A DNA stretch of 21,313 bases from a virus. Below the pieces are notes generated by a model. That model saw nothing but the letters and a program-made list of their open reading frames with translations, had not been told where the DNA came from and searched no databases. This document shows positions 1 through 7,831 of this stretch, one piece after another. The stretch lies in IMG/VR virus record IMGVR_UViG_3300039191_000075, positions 1 to 21,313 of that record; one strand, written 5' to 3'. The translations under genes and the position numbers were made by a program. The number at the start of each line of letters is the position of its first letter. Positions within the stretch are counted from its first letter, which is position 1.

Positions 1-788
1 CGCTAGGCGTAGAAACTGGTGAAGACAAAATGCTTAAACTGAGCATGAGCATGATCGATGACGTTGCTAAAACAATGTACACCTTCATGCAGGACTACAA
101 GGAAATGGCAGAAGAAGACCGTCCTAAAGTATTGTTTGTAGTCGACAGTCTTGGTATGATGATGACGCCAACTGACGTCGACCAGTTCCAGAAAGGCGAT
201 ATGAAAGGTGACATGGGTCGTAAGCCCAAAGCACTTGCAAGTCTTGTTCGCAATACTGTAAACATGATCGGTGCCTACAACGTAGGTCTTGTGTGTACAA
301 ACCACACATACGCAAGCCAGGATATGTTTGACCCAGATGACAAAATCTCGGGTGGCCAAGGCTTTATCTACGCCAGCTCAATTGTAGTTGCTATGAGAAA
401 ACTCAAACTCAAAGAGGATGAGGATGGCAACAAGATTGCAGACGTAAGGGGCATCAGAGCAGCATGTAAGGTAATGAAAACACGCTACGCAAAACCATTT
501 GAAAGTGTGCAAGTAAAAATCCCTTATGACGGCGGAATGAACCCATACTCAGGACTAGTTGATTTGTTTGAGAAGAAAGGACTTCTTGTTAAGCAGGGCA
601 ACCGTCTCAGGTATATTGACAGCAGTGGTGAAGAACACCTAGAGTTCCGCAAAAAGTGGACTGGTGAGAAACTCGATATGCTAATGAAGGACTTCTATAA
701 TCTAAGAGCCAAATCTGAAGAAGAGGTAAATAGCGCTGACGAAGAAGACACCCAAGATCATATTGAGGAGCCAACTGGGAATGAATGA
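1..788 (+). CDS. uvsX: UvsX, RecA-like recombinase (C-terminal part, cut by window edge)
   Basis: The frame is open from base 3, so the N-terminus, including the Walker A loop, lies outside the window. The visible part has a RecA-type Walker B strand (KVLFVVDSLGMMMT), an L2-like stretch (QGFIYASSIVVAMRKLKL) and an acidic C-terminal tail, as in T4 UvsX. UvsX is known to coat ssDNA and catalyse strand exchange for recombination-dependent replication. Its mediator UvsY lies just downstream, which supports the call. The stop codon overlaps the start of the next small gene by 8 bases, implying translational coupling. No internal methionine should be taken as the start because the upstream codons continue the family pattern. 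Confidence 0.93.
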   Translation, partial: LGVETGEDKMLKLSMSMIDDVAKTMYTFMQDYKEMAEEDRPKVLFVVDSLGMMMTPTDVDQFQKGDMKGDMGRKPKALASLVRNTVNMIGAYNVGLVCTNHTYASQDMFDPDDKISGGQGFIYASSIVVAMRKLKLKEDEDGNKIADVRGIRAACKVMKTRYAKPFESVQVKIPYDGGMNPYSGLVDLFEKKGLLVKQGNRLRYIDSSGEEHLEFRKKWTGEKLDMLMKDFYNLRAKSEEEVNSADEEDTQDHIEEPTGNE

Positions 789-993
789 CGAAAACGCAAG
801 CGAAGTATGGATGTTGTTTAAGCAGTACATGGACAAGAAGCAGCTAGAAATAGCTGCTGAAAAGTACATTGACCTGCTTGCAGATCAAGGAATTGATGAC
901 ATGACACTAATGGATTCACTGGGCATGGATGCTCATCTAGATGAAGCAATAAACTATTATCTAGATATTGATTCACCTGACACCGAGGATTAA
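781..993 (+). CDS. small acidic conserved phage protein between uvsX and uvsY
   Basis: A 70-residue protein starting MNDENASEVWML, acidic and predicted largely helical, with a short C-terminal tail of Asp/Glu. I recognise it only as the sort of small ORF found next to uvsX in marine T4-like phages and know no function. The ATG at 781 is preferred over an upstream in-frame codon because it sits just after purine-rich GGGA and overlaps the uvsX stop, which is typical of coupled phage genes. It ends directly before the uvsY ATG. A gp33-like or recombination accessory role is possible by position only. Confidence 0.75.
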   Translation: MNDENASEVWMLFKQYMDKKQLEIAAEKYIDLLADQGIDDMTLMDSLGMDAHLDEAINYYLDIDSPDTED

Positions 994-1449
994 ATGGGCT
1001 GGTACCACACTGTTTCAAACGACACATCTAAGATTCCAGATGCTATACAGCATTTTGAAACTGAATTAGAAGATGCTCGTACTGAGGTAAAGATCAAAGG
1101 AAGCATTGAAAAAGCTGCGGCGTTAATGCCTGGTATTATTGAGCAGAGATTTAATCAACTGCAAGAAATCGAAGCTATCCTCAACTACTTGAATATCGAA
1201 CTGCGTAAAGTGCGCAGTTCGTATTTTAAGAAATACCTTGAAAATTACCAACGAGCACTGAGTAGCCGTGATGCCGAAAAGTACGTAGACGGCGAAAAAG
1301 CAGTAGTAGACTACGACCTGCTAATCAACGAATTTGCACTGTTACGCAACAAATGGTTGGGCATACTAAAAGCCCTAGACTCCAAAGGATTTTCTATCAA
1401 CAATATTATAAAACTTAGAGTAGCAGGCATGGAAGACGCAAGTCTATAA
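994..1449 (+). CDS. uvsY: UvsY, recombination mediator protein
   Basis: A 151-residue, helix-rich, charged protein close in length to T4 UvsY (137 aa). The C-terminal half resembles T4 UvsY in the pattern WLGILKALDSKGFSINNI (T4: WGILLDFCSGALDAIKSRGFAIKHI region), and its position right after uvsX fits. UvsY is known to load UvsX onto gp32-coated ssDNA as a ring-shaped oligomer. The start follows GAGGATTAA, so the ribosome site and the previous stop lie together. The last 13 residues, IKLRVAGMEDASL, reappear in a diverged copy at 2115-2156, after the next gene. Confidence 0.88.
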   Translation: MGWYHTVSNDTSKIPDAIQHFETELEDARTEVKIKGSIEKAAALMPGIIEQRFNQLQEIEAILNYLNIELRKVRSSYFKKYLENYQRALSSRDAEKYVDGEKAVVDYDLLINEFALLRNKWLGILKALDSKGFSINNIIKLRVAGMEDASL

Positions 1450-1458
1450 GGCAAGTAT

Positions 1459-2064
1459 ATGACCGAGATCACTGCAAAGTTCATCGGTGCAGAAAAGACT
1501 ATTGTTTCTTTCACAGGGTTGATTACAGAACCTAGAGGAATTAACACAGAGTTCTTTAACGTATACAAGCTGGGCTACAATGTAATCTTTGTATCCGATC
1601 TGTCAAGGTCGTGGTTCAACAACATTGACATTGACAAGATCAAATCGCATATCCAAACGGACGAGGTGATGTGTATAGGAAACAGCATGGGCGCATTCAA
1701 CGCCACTATGTTTTCTAACTATCACCCAGTCTCAAAAGTCATTGGCTTTGCCCCGCAATATTCTGTTCATCCTGACATAGTTCCTTGGGAGCCACGCTGG
1801 ACAGGACTTCGAAAAAGAATCAACTATTCAAGATGCAAAGAGATGCAGTTTGCAGATTCGACTGACTATCTGTTTATCGCAGGCTCGCACTCACACGAAG
1901 TAAACCATATAAATATGATACCCGATCAACAAAACATATCAAAGTTTGTGATAGACGGGGATCACGGGATAGCAGCACAATTGAAGACAAAAGAAAAGCT
2001 GTATCCGATTATTGAAAATTATCTAATCGATAAGGATGTTTCGCACGTAGAAGAGTTACTATGA
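1459..2064 (+). CDS. alpha/beta-hydrolase-like protein
   Basis: A 201-residue protein. The stretch MCIGNSMGAF (residues 71-80) is a nucleophile elbow of G-x-S-x-G type with Ser76 as the likely nucleophile. GDHG near residues 167-170 gives a candidate catalytic His169, and an acidic residue between them is possible. This is the arrangement of small serine hydrolases or esterases, some of which act on capsule or O-antigen precursors. It is the first gene of the island, 9 bases after uvsY, and its stop overlaps the ATG of the uvsY-tail ORF (ATGA). Substrate unknown; a deacylase for a modified sugar would fit the neighbours but is inference. Confidence 0.6.
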   Translation: MTEITAKFIGAEKTIVSFTGLITEPRGINTEFFNVYKLGYNVIFVSDLSRSWFNNIDIDKIKSHIQTDEVMCIGNSMGAFNATMFSNYHPVSKVIGFAPQYSVHPDIVPWEPRWTGLRKRINYSRCKEMQFADSTDYLFIAGSHSHEVNHINMIPDQQNISKFVIDGDHGIAAQLKTKEKLYPIIENYLIDKDVSHVEELL

Positions 2065-2156
2065 GAAAAAGATGTCTTAATGATAAAGAAAGGTGGCAGC
2101 AATGGAGCTACGTAATAAAACTTGGAGTAGCAGGAATGGACGATGCTAGTTTATGA
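2061..2156 (+). pseudogene. 31-codon ORF carrying a duplicated uvsY C-terminus
   Basis: The ORF starts at the ATGA overlap with the hydrolase stop and ends at an ATGA overlap with the next gene. Residues 19-31 are VIKLGVAGMDDASL-like, matching the last residues of UvsY (IKLRVAGMEDASL) at 11 of 13 positions. At DNA level 35 of 42 bases match 1408-1449, with most differences in third positions, so the copy comes from a diverged uvsY allele rather than a recent duplication. The first 17 residues (MRKRCLNDKERWQQWSY) are not recognisably UvsY. It is probably a remnant left by gene insertion. It may still be translated as a coupling peptide. Confidence 0.75.
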
Positions 2157-2854
2157 AGACATTTATTATTCGACTTAAAGATAACGAGCACTCTTGTGAA
2201 GTAGCAAAGGATTGCTACGATCAGGCTAAGATGTTTGACCTTGATGTCGAATACTTTGACGCAATAAACGGCCACGATGCTGAAAAGCACTACGCAGCAA
2301 CGGGCATCAAGAAAGCAAAGAAACTTAAGAAGAATCGTGCCGGAGTAATGGGCTGCTTCTTTAGTCATTATTACCTTTGGCAACACTGTATTGAAATAGA
2401 CGAGCCCATTGTTATATTAGAACACGACGGCTACTTTTTAGATTACCTTCCTGATAATATCTTAGACACCTTTACTGACGTACTAAAGCTAGACAACTGT
2501 GATCCGTATAAAGGAACGTATAATCAAGACGTTGCAGACAGCAGGTTAGAAGAATTTAACGTAGTTAAGTATCACAACTCAGCAGCAAAGAACACTTCGA
2601 GTAAAACCTTTAGCGGCACGGGCAATTATTTCAAAGGGACATACTCATATATATTAACGCCACTAGGAGCCAATAAATTAGTCGATTTTATTCAAGAGCA
2701 CGGTCACTTGCCGTCAGACCAACAGATTGGCGATGCGGTATTAGACACCAGAGTAACTGTTCGTACGCTAGCTAGATTACATCCTATGTTTAGTGTAAAC
2801 GGTAATATAAAAAAGCTAAGTTTGACCAGGGATTTAGACAGCAAATGCGAGTAG
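2153..2854 (+). CDS. glycosyltransferase family 25 (LPS biosynthesis type)
   Basis: A 233-residue protein with the GT25 signature: GVMGCFFSHYYLWQHCIE (residues 64-81) followed by PIVILEHDGYF (85-95). The E-H-D there replaces the usual E-D-D metal site. The start MKTFIIRL is typical of the family, which transfers galactose or related sugars from nucleotide sugars onto LPS cores or collagen-type acceptors. The ATG overlaps the previous stop and the end overlaps the next gene by 10 bases, so it belongs to the plus-strand run. Acceptor unknown; host surface glycan or virion glycoprotein are both possible. Confidence 0.8.
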   Translation: MKTFIIRLKDNEHSCEVAKDCYDQAKMFDLDVEYFDAINGHDAEKHYAATGIKKAKKLKKNRAGVMGCFFSHYYLWQHCIEIDEPIVILEHDGYFLDYLPDNILDTFTDVLKLDNCDPYKGTYNQDVADSRLEEFNVVKYHNSAAKNTSSKTFSGTGNYFKGTYSYILTPLGANKLVDFIQEHGHLPSDQQIGDAVLDTRVTVRTLARLHPMFSVNGNIKKLSLTRDLDSKCE

Positions 2855-3795
2855 TAGGGTTTAAACCGATAATTAAGAAAAAACTCGGACACTTTGGCAA
2901 TGGTGTTAGTGCCATTGGCGATAGCTACGTGTCTACAAACTTCTCAGATAACCGAGAAAAACCAGAGGCGGACTGTTATGTCCAGTTTAACATATATAAT
3001 CCGTACTACAATTACAATAGAGCGGTACAGCCGCAAGCGTTTCAGTACATACTCGATCAGCATAAGCCATTCCTTGTGTGCGAAGAAGGTGCATTTCGTC
3101 AGTTTCCTGAATATAAAAGATTTGGATGGTATAGCTATAAGAACGGCATTGGTATTTTTGATAACGGCGACATAGACAGCAACCGTTGGCAACAGTTTAA
3201 GAAAGACACTGGAATAAGTATTCCTGACTGGAATAGCCCAGGAGAGAACATTTTAATAATGGCCCAGGTTGAAAAAGATAGCGCATTAATAGAAATGTAC
3301 GAAGCAGGATATAACAGCTTTGTAGAATTCGTTATTGAGCAAATCTACACTCTAAGAAAATATACCGACCGACCGATAGTAATACGGCCTCACCCTAGGA
3401 CAGTTTATAGTCTTGGTACTGCTATTGAGACCTTGCATAATATAAAAAACGTATCTGTTAGTAAGAACTTTTCTTGTGATTCAGAGAACTCGCTCAACGG
3501 TGGTTCAGGGCTACAAACTGACTTAGACTCCGCTTACTGTGTAGTTACCTACAGTAGCAATAGTGGAGTAGAAGCTGTTTGTCAAGGCATACCAACATTT
3601 GCACTAAGTTCTACTTCGTCTATATATGACATTGCACATACTGACCTCTCTTTAATAGAGAATCTTAATTATAACATCGACATAGAGAACTGGTGTAATC
3701 AGATAGCGTATTCTGTATGGAGCCCGAGTGAGCTCGATTCAGGCGAGACGTGGGCTCACCTTAAGGAAGTCTACTATGCCAAAATTAAAAAGTAA
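2845..3795 (+). CDS. KpsC/Kdo-transferase-like glycosyltransferase, paralog 1
   Basis: A 316-residue protein. The C-terminal half has RPIVIRPHPR (176-185), then VVTYSSNSGVEAVCQGIPTF, then an ENW...WSPSEL...GETW tail. This block is typical of the nucleotide-binding half of capsule polysaccharide KpsC/LipA-like transferases with GT-B fold. Three other genes here share the same block (5682, 6485 and 10799), so this is an expanded family. The N-terminal half is unlike the paralogs and may set the acceptor. The start overlaps the GT25 gene. Donor and acceptor are not readable. Confidence 0.65.
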   Translation: MRVVGFKPIIKKKLGHFGNGVSAIGDSYVSTNFSDNREKPEADCYVQFNIYNPYYNYNRAVQPQAFQYILDQHKPFLVCEEGAFRQFPEYKRFGWYSYKNGIGIFDNGDIDSNRWQQFKKDTGISIPDWNSPGENILIMAQVEKDSALIEMYEAGYNSFVEFVIEQIYTLRKYTDRPIVIRPHPRTVYSLGTAIETLHNIKNVSVSKNFSCDSENSLNGGSGLQTDLDSAYCVVTYSSNSGVEAVCQGIPTFALSSTSSIYDIAHTDLSLIENLNYNIDIENWCNQIAYSVWSPSELDSGETWAHLKEVYYAKIKK

Positions 3796-4375
3796 AGAAG
3801 CATTAGATAGGATACTAAAGATTATAGACACAAATTCAATAGTGTTAGATATAGGAGCCGGTGCTGAGCAAATACACGCAAAGGTTTTTAGAAAAAACAG
3901 ACACACTGTAGACACTGTTGATTTTTTTCCAGAATCGACTTATGTAGGAGATTTTAATTTAATAGAGATCAATAAGCAGTACGACGTAGTATGGGCAAGC
4001 CACTGTTTAGAGCATCAGTTGAATGTCAACTTATTTTTAAAGAAGGTGCACTCAGTAGTTAAAAATAACGGATACGCTGTAATTACAGTGCCGCCTCTCA
4101 AACATAAGATTGTGGGAGGCCACGTAAGCCTTTGGAATGCAGGATTATTAATTTATAACCTAGTGTTAGCAGGATTTGATTGTAGTAATATTCAGATAAA
4201 ACAGTACGGATACAACATCAGTGCTATTGTCCAAAAGACAGATAGAAAAATTCCCTTTGAGTTGTTAGAATACGATACTAAAGACCTAGAAACTTTAAAC
4301 CGATTCTTTCCTAAAGATGTTACTTACGAGAAGAACTGTATATTTAATGGCGATATAGAAATCCTAAACTGGTAG
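3776..4375 (+). CDS. class I SAM-dependent methyltransferase
   Basis: A 199-residue protein with motif I VLDIGAGA (23-30), an acidic loop end at VDTVDFF, and the methyltransferase-11/12 signature WASHCLEH (73-80) followed by NNGYAVITVPP. The ATG at 3776 is chosen because AAGGAAG lies a few bases upstream. An earlier in-frame start lies inside the preceding gene and adds an unrelated, low-complexity N-terminus. It overlaps the preceding transferase by 20 bases and is followed 3 bases later by a sulfotransferase. Within a glycan operon the likely target is a sugar hydroxyl or carboxyl (inference), though a nucleic acid or protein target is not excluded. Confidence 0.75.
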   Translation: MPKLKSKEALDRILKIIDTNSIVLDIGAGAEQIHAKVFRKNRHTVDTVDFFPESTYVGDFNLIEINKQYDVVWASHCLEHQLNVNLFLKKVHSVVKNNGYAVITVPPLKHKIVGGHVSLWNAGLLIYNLVLAGFDCSNIQIKQYGYNISAIVQKTDRKIPFELLEYDTKDLETLNRFFPKDVTYEKNCIFNGDIEILNW

Positions 4376-4378
4376 ATT

Positions 4379-4981
4379 ATGAGTCAAGAACACATTAAAT
4401 TAAAATACGGAATCAGTGAGTGGAAAGAATTCTCTCTGAATTTTTGGAATATTCCGAAGTGCGGGTCAACTGCGGTAAAAGCTGCATTGTTAAAGAAACA
4501 CAGCCTATCACCAACAGATGTCAGCCAGCAACTTCATAGTACAGACTTAGCAACTTATATTACTTCTGATCAAGCTCGAATAAATGGGAATTTGAATTTT
4601 GCAGTAATAAGACACCCGCACGACCGTGTTATTTCGATGTATAAAGACTTTGGATTAAGAAGGCCTGTAAAAGGGCATAAAAAGAAACTATTATCTAGCT
4701 TCGATTACTTTCTAGACAAGGTAGTTGTGCCAAGTAAAGACAAAACGTGCAACGTGCATTTTAGAAGCGCAAGCTCTTACATATCACCCGACGGCGTTGT
4801 GTTAGTAGACAGAGTACTAACCTTAGTTACAGTAAAAGAGTTTCTTTACAATCGCGGCATAGATTTTATTAAAGTTAACGCATCTCCGGAACTAGAGATG
4901 CAGCTATCCGATGAGCACAAAGAAAAAATAAAAAGTAGGTACGCGCCTGATTTTATTCTTTGGGCTAATTGCGCTGTATAA
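4379..4981 (+). CDS. sulfotransferase (PAPS-dependent type)
   Basis: A 200-residue protein with both PAPS-binding motifs: the 5'-phosphosulfate loop NIPKCGSTAVKAALL (PKCGST at 26-31) and the 3'-phosphate motif FAVIRHPHDRVISMY (74-88). The family moves sulfate from PAPS to carbohydrate or protein acceptors. It is distinct in sequence from the four minus-strand sulfotransferases at 7418-10731 but has the more canonical P-K-x-G-S-T loop. Its stop codon lies inside a late promoter octamer at 4977-4984 that reads into the next gene. Confidence 0.8.
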   Translation: MSQEHIKLKYGISEWKEFSLNFWNIPKCGSTAVKAALLKKHSLSPTDVSQQLHSTDLATYITSDQARINGNLNFAVIRHPHDRVISMYKDFGLRRPVKGHKKKLLSSFDYFLDKVVVPSKDKTCNVHFRSASSYISPDGVVLVDRVLTLVTVKEFLYNRGIDFIKVNASPELEMQLSDEHKEKIKSRYAPDFILWANCAV

Positions 4982-4984
4982 ATA
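4977..4984 (+). promoter_or_regulatory. T4-type late promoter, TATAAATA
   Basis: Perfect TATAAATA, 20 bases before the ATG at 5004 and overlapping the stop of the sulfotransferase. In T4-like phages this octamer is the late promoter recognised by gp55 sigma. It would let the second half of the plus-strand run (5004-7417) be transcribed late. Confidence 0.6.
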
Positions 4985-5003
4985 AAGAAAATGCGAGGCA
5001 AGA

Positions 5004-5681
5004 ATGATACCAATATTTTTAGGGTACGACCCAAGAGAAGCAATAGTATACCATGTATGCTCAAACAGCATTATTCGCAAAGCAAGCGAACCTGTTAGTC
5101 TTAATCCGCTAGCATTGTCTACTCTAAACAACTACGAAGAAGCACACACAGACGGCAGTAATCATTTTATCTATAGTCGCTTTTTAGTGCCAAGTCTTAT
5201 GGAGTACAACGGCTGGGCAATCTTTATGGACGGCGATATGATCTTACGTGACGACATTGCTAAGCTATGGAAGATGCGTGATGATTCAAAGGCTGTAATG
5301 GTTGTTAAACACGACTACAAAACTAAGATGAAGAAGAAGTATCTTGGTGCTCCAAACGAAGATTACCCTCGCAAGAATTGGTCAAGTGTGATCATGTGGA
5401 ACTGTGCACACCCGGCAAACAAAGTAGTAACGCCAGAGTTTGTACAAAATTCTTCAGGAGCGTATCTCCATAGGTTCTCTTGGCTAGACGAAGACGAAAT
5501 AGGCAACCTGCCTATAGAATGGAATTGGTTGCCGGACGAATTCGGCGAAAACAAAGATGCTAAGCTAGTACACTACACTCTAGGAGCTCCTAGCTTTCAC
5601 GAGTTTGCCACAACGCCAATGGGCGACGAATGGCACCAAGAACGTATTATTACAGAATACTGTCAACAACACGGGTTATAA
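5004..5681 (+). CDS. GT-A fold glycosyltransferase (nucleotide-sugar type)
   Basis: A 225-residue protein. It begins IPIFLGYDPREAIVYHVCSNSI and carries FMDGDMIL (75-81), whose D-G-D is the expected metal and nucleotide-sugar site of GT-A enzymes. This type, loosely related to GT8, is common in marine T4-like phages. GAGG at 4995-4998, 5 bases before the ATG, supports the start. It has its own upstream late promoter and is followed without a gap by a KpsC-like gene. Donor sugar not readable. Confidence 0.7.
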   Translation: MIPIFLGYDPREAIVYHVCSNSIIRKASEPVSLNPLALSTLNNYEEAHTDGSNHFIYSRFLVPSLMEYNGWAIFMDGDMILRDDIAKLWKMRDDSKAVMVVKHDYKTKMKKKYLGAPNEDYPRKNWSSVIMWNCAHPANKVVTPEFVQNSSGAYLHRFSWLDEDEIGNLPIEWNWLPDEFGENKDAKLVHYTLGAPSFHEFATTPMGDEWHQERIITEYCQQHGL

Positions 5682-6488
5682 ATGCTAGCAATAGATCCTA
5701 CCGATAAAATAGTTCAGGCTCTTGCAGTTGGTGCAGATGCAGAGTTTATCAACACATGGCGCGGCCTTAAGTCTCGCACAAGAAACGTTCCGGTAATTTT
5801 CCGCAGTATGACACAACGGAAGACAGTACAGGTGTGTGAAAAACAACAACGAGACTACTTCTATATCGATACCGGCTACATTGGAAATCTCGGAAAGACA
5901 AAGAGATGGCACAGAGTTGTAAAGAACGGAATGCAGCATTCGCAACCGAGGTTTGACCTGCCCAGTGATCGATTTGATGAGATATGTGAGAGAGCTGACT
6001 CTCCTCATATTAAATTTGATGGATGGCAAGAGGAAGGGTCTGCTATTTTATTAGTTACTCCTAGTGAGAAGCCCTGCAAGTTTTATGGTGTAGACAGGGG
6101 CCAGTGGGTTGAGAACACAATAGCAACACTTAGAGAACACACTGACAGAGAAATAATTGTACGAGATAAAGCAGAAAGGCGCGGCGATCGAGTAAGAGAC
6201 AACAGCATCTTTAAACAGTTTGTAGAAGATGATATCTATGCTGTTGTTACCTACAACAGCATAGCAGCAATTGAAGCAATAAGTTTCGGGATTCCTGCGT
6301 TTACAATGGCTCCAACAGCCGCTGATTTGCTGTGCTTAAAAGACGTACAGATGATCGAATCACCATTGCGAGATGATCTAGAAAAAGTAGCATCTTGGCA
6401 AAACTGGTTAGGATACTGTCAGTATTCTACAGCCGAACTTACTAATGGCACTGCACTAAAATTGCAGCAGGAGCTAAATCTATTATGA
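5682..6488 (+). CDS. KpsC-like glycosyltransferase, paralog 2, variant active-site block
   Basis: A 268-residue protein related to the genes at 2845, 6485 and 10799 by AVVTYNSIAAIEAISFGIPAF and a tail with WQNWLGYCQYSTAELTNGTA. The R-P-H-P block of the paralogs is replaced by VRDKAERRGDR (about residues 160-170), so the histidine is lost. This may mark a different subfamily or altered catalysis. The ATG directly follows the previous stop, and its own stop overlaps the next ATG (ATGA). Confidence 0.6.
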   Translation: MLAIDPTDKIVQALAVGADAEFINTWRGLKSRTRNVPVIFRSMTQRKTVQVCEKQQRDYFYIDTGYIGNLGKTKRWHRVVKNGMQHSQPRFDLPSDRFDEICERADSPHIKFDGWQEEGSAILLVTPSEKPCKFYGVDRGQWVENTIATLREHTDREIIVRDKAERRGDRVRDNSIFKQFVEDDIYAVVTYNSIAAIEAISFGIPAFTMAPTAADLLCLKDVQMIESPLRDDLEKVASWQNWLGYCQYSTAELTNGTALKLQQELNLL

Positions 6489-7417
6489 CAATAACAGTAG
6501 CATCTTATCTTAGAGGAATCCCAATAAAAAACACTAGTTCAGAAAAACCTGCAATTATCACAGGATTTGTTGAAGGAGTGTTACGCGCAGGCGACAGCGG
6601 CCGTGTTGTTACTGGATGGCACCCGGTCGACGTTGATGTTGCTGTCGTACAAGGGTTTGTTCATACGAATGGTAAGTGCAGTCCTCACCTTGAACTAAGA
6701 AAGCAGGTGTTCGAACATCAGCAAGCAAGAGGAAAGCGTTCAATAATAGTTGACAGCAATCTCTTCTTGTATGCAGATCCAGGCAATTCAAAAGGGTACC
6801 TGCGTTATAGTTACGACGGTATCTTTCCTAACACAGGTGAATACTGTAATGACAAGTTAATACCTGGTAGATGGGAGAAGATCAGTAGAGATCTAGGAGT
6901 ATCGCTGAAGCCTTGGCAAACAAACGGCAAGCACGTTTTGATATTTTGTCAACGTGACGGTGGCTGGAGTATGGACGGCCTGGCTCTAATGCCTTGGTTA
7001 GTAAAGATAATTAAAAAAGTAAAATCAAGATGCAGTTATCCGATAGTAGTGCGTTTCCATCCTGGCGATAAGGCATCAACTACTCATGCCAGAACGCTTT
7101 TAGCTAGGCGTACTCCAGGAGTAAGGGTTTCAACTAATAGCAATGTACGTGATGATCTTAAACATGCTCACGTAGCAATTAGCTACAATTCAAGTCCTGG
7201 AGTAGTGTCTGCTATTGAAGGTGTGCCTGTTATTGTGTTAGACCCAGCTCGCAGTCAAGCCGCAGAGGTAGCAGCACATAACCTTAATAGTCTAGAAGAG
7301 CCTCTAACGTTTGAGAGAGATGTATGGGTTCGACGAATGGCACAGATGCATTGGACTATAGAAGAGATAAGAGATGGCACCGCCTGGAAGCACCTAAGAA
7401 AATACGCTTACAAATAA
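6485..7417 (+). CDS. KpsC-like glycosyltransferase, paralog 3
   Basis: A 310-residue protein. The C-terminal half has YPIVVRFHPGD (RFHP in place of RPHP), AHVAISYNSSPGVVSAIEGVPVIV, and a tail WTIEEIRDGTAWKHL matching the tails of paralogs 1, 2 and 4. It is coupled to the previous gene by ATGA and is the last gene of the plus-strand run. Its stop abuts the stop of the opposing minus-strand gene with no gap and no visible terminator hairpin. Presumed sugar transfer during glycan assembly. Confidence 0.62.
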   Translation: MTITVASYLRGIPIKNTSSEKPAIITGFVEGVLRAGDSGRVVTGWHPVDVDVAVVQGFVHTNGKCSPHLELRKQVFEHQQARGKRSIIVDSNLFLYADPGNSKGYLRYSYDGIFPNTGEYCNDKLIPGRWEKISRDLGVSLKPWQTNGKHVLIFCQRDGGWSMDGLALMPWLVKIIKKVKSRCSYPIVVRFHPGDKASTTHARTLLARRTPGVRVSTNSNVRDDLKHAHVAISYNSSPGVVSAIEGVPVIVLDPARSQAAEVAAHNLNSLEEPLTFERDVWVRRMAQMHWTIEEIRDGTAWKHLRKYAYK

Positions 7418-7831
7418 TCAGTAACCTAAGAAGTCAAAATCGTGTTTGAAAACATGCTCTATGATTTTCCTAGAACTAAGCGTCATCTCAACATTTACAT
7501 TTTGATACTTTGTATTTTCATGTGGCAGCGGGTTGAAATAACCTAGCTGTTCTTGAATTGTAGCAAAATCCTTTTGTACGTTCTCAACTTTAATTATCGA
7601 ATCTACCTTAACATTTCCCGGATAACCGTTATCAGTGAGCCAGTATATCTGATTGGTTTTAAACTTGTATTCTGGGCTGAAATCAAGGTCTTTAATAGGA
7701 GTGTGCATCCTATGATAATCAACTGAGTCGCCGTAGATGTCTTCGTACCACCGCCGTACACTTGTACCTGCCGACTTAGGTACATGTACAAACACGCTGC
7801 TCTGATTGGCGTCAGTAACCGAATACGTCAT
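7418..7831 (-). CDS. shortened sulfotransferase paralog (internal deletion)
   Basis: A 137-residue protein with the PAPS loop VFVHVPKSAGTSVRRWY (PKSAGTS at 18-24) and a C-terminal part FKTNQIYWLTDN...IIEHVFKHDFDFLGY that closely follows the gene at 10018-10731. The middle of the family, including the 3'-phosphate motif (VVRNPYSRAVSWY in the paralog), is missing at about residue 50. About 100 residues are gone without breaking the frame. It is therefore probably inactive or altered, although it stays in frame and coupled: its ATG directly follows the stop of the upstream transferase. Confidence 0.7.
   Translation of the reverse strand: MTYSVTDANQSSVFVHVPKSAGTSVRRWYEDIYGDSVDYHRMHTPIKDLDFSPEYKFKTNQIYWLTDNGYPGNVKVDSIIKVENVQKDFATIQEQLGYFNPLPHENTKYQNVNVEMTLSSRKIIEHVFKHDFDFLGY

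Noticed and set aside
1908-1915. TATAAATA inside the hydrolase gene as a late promoter
   Set aside because: It is 145 or more bases from any following start and lies within codons for HINMI, so chance is likely. I cannot exclude a promoter for the 2153 gene.
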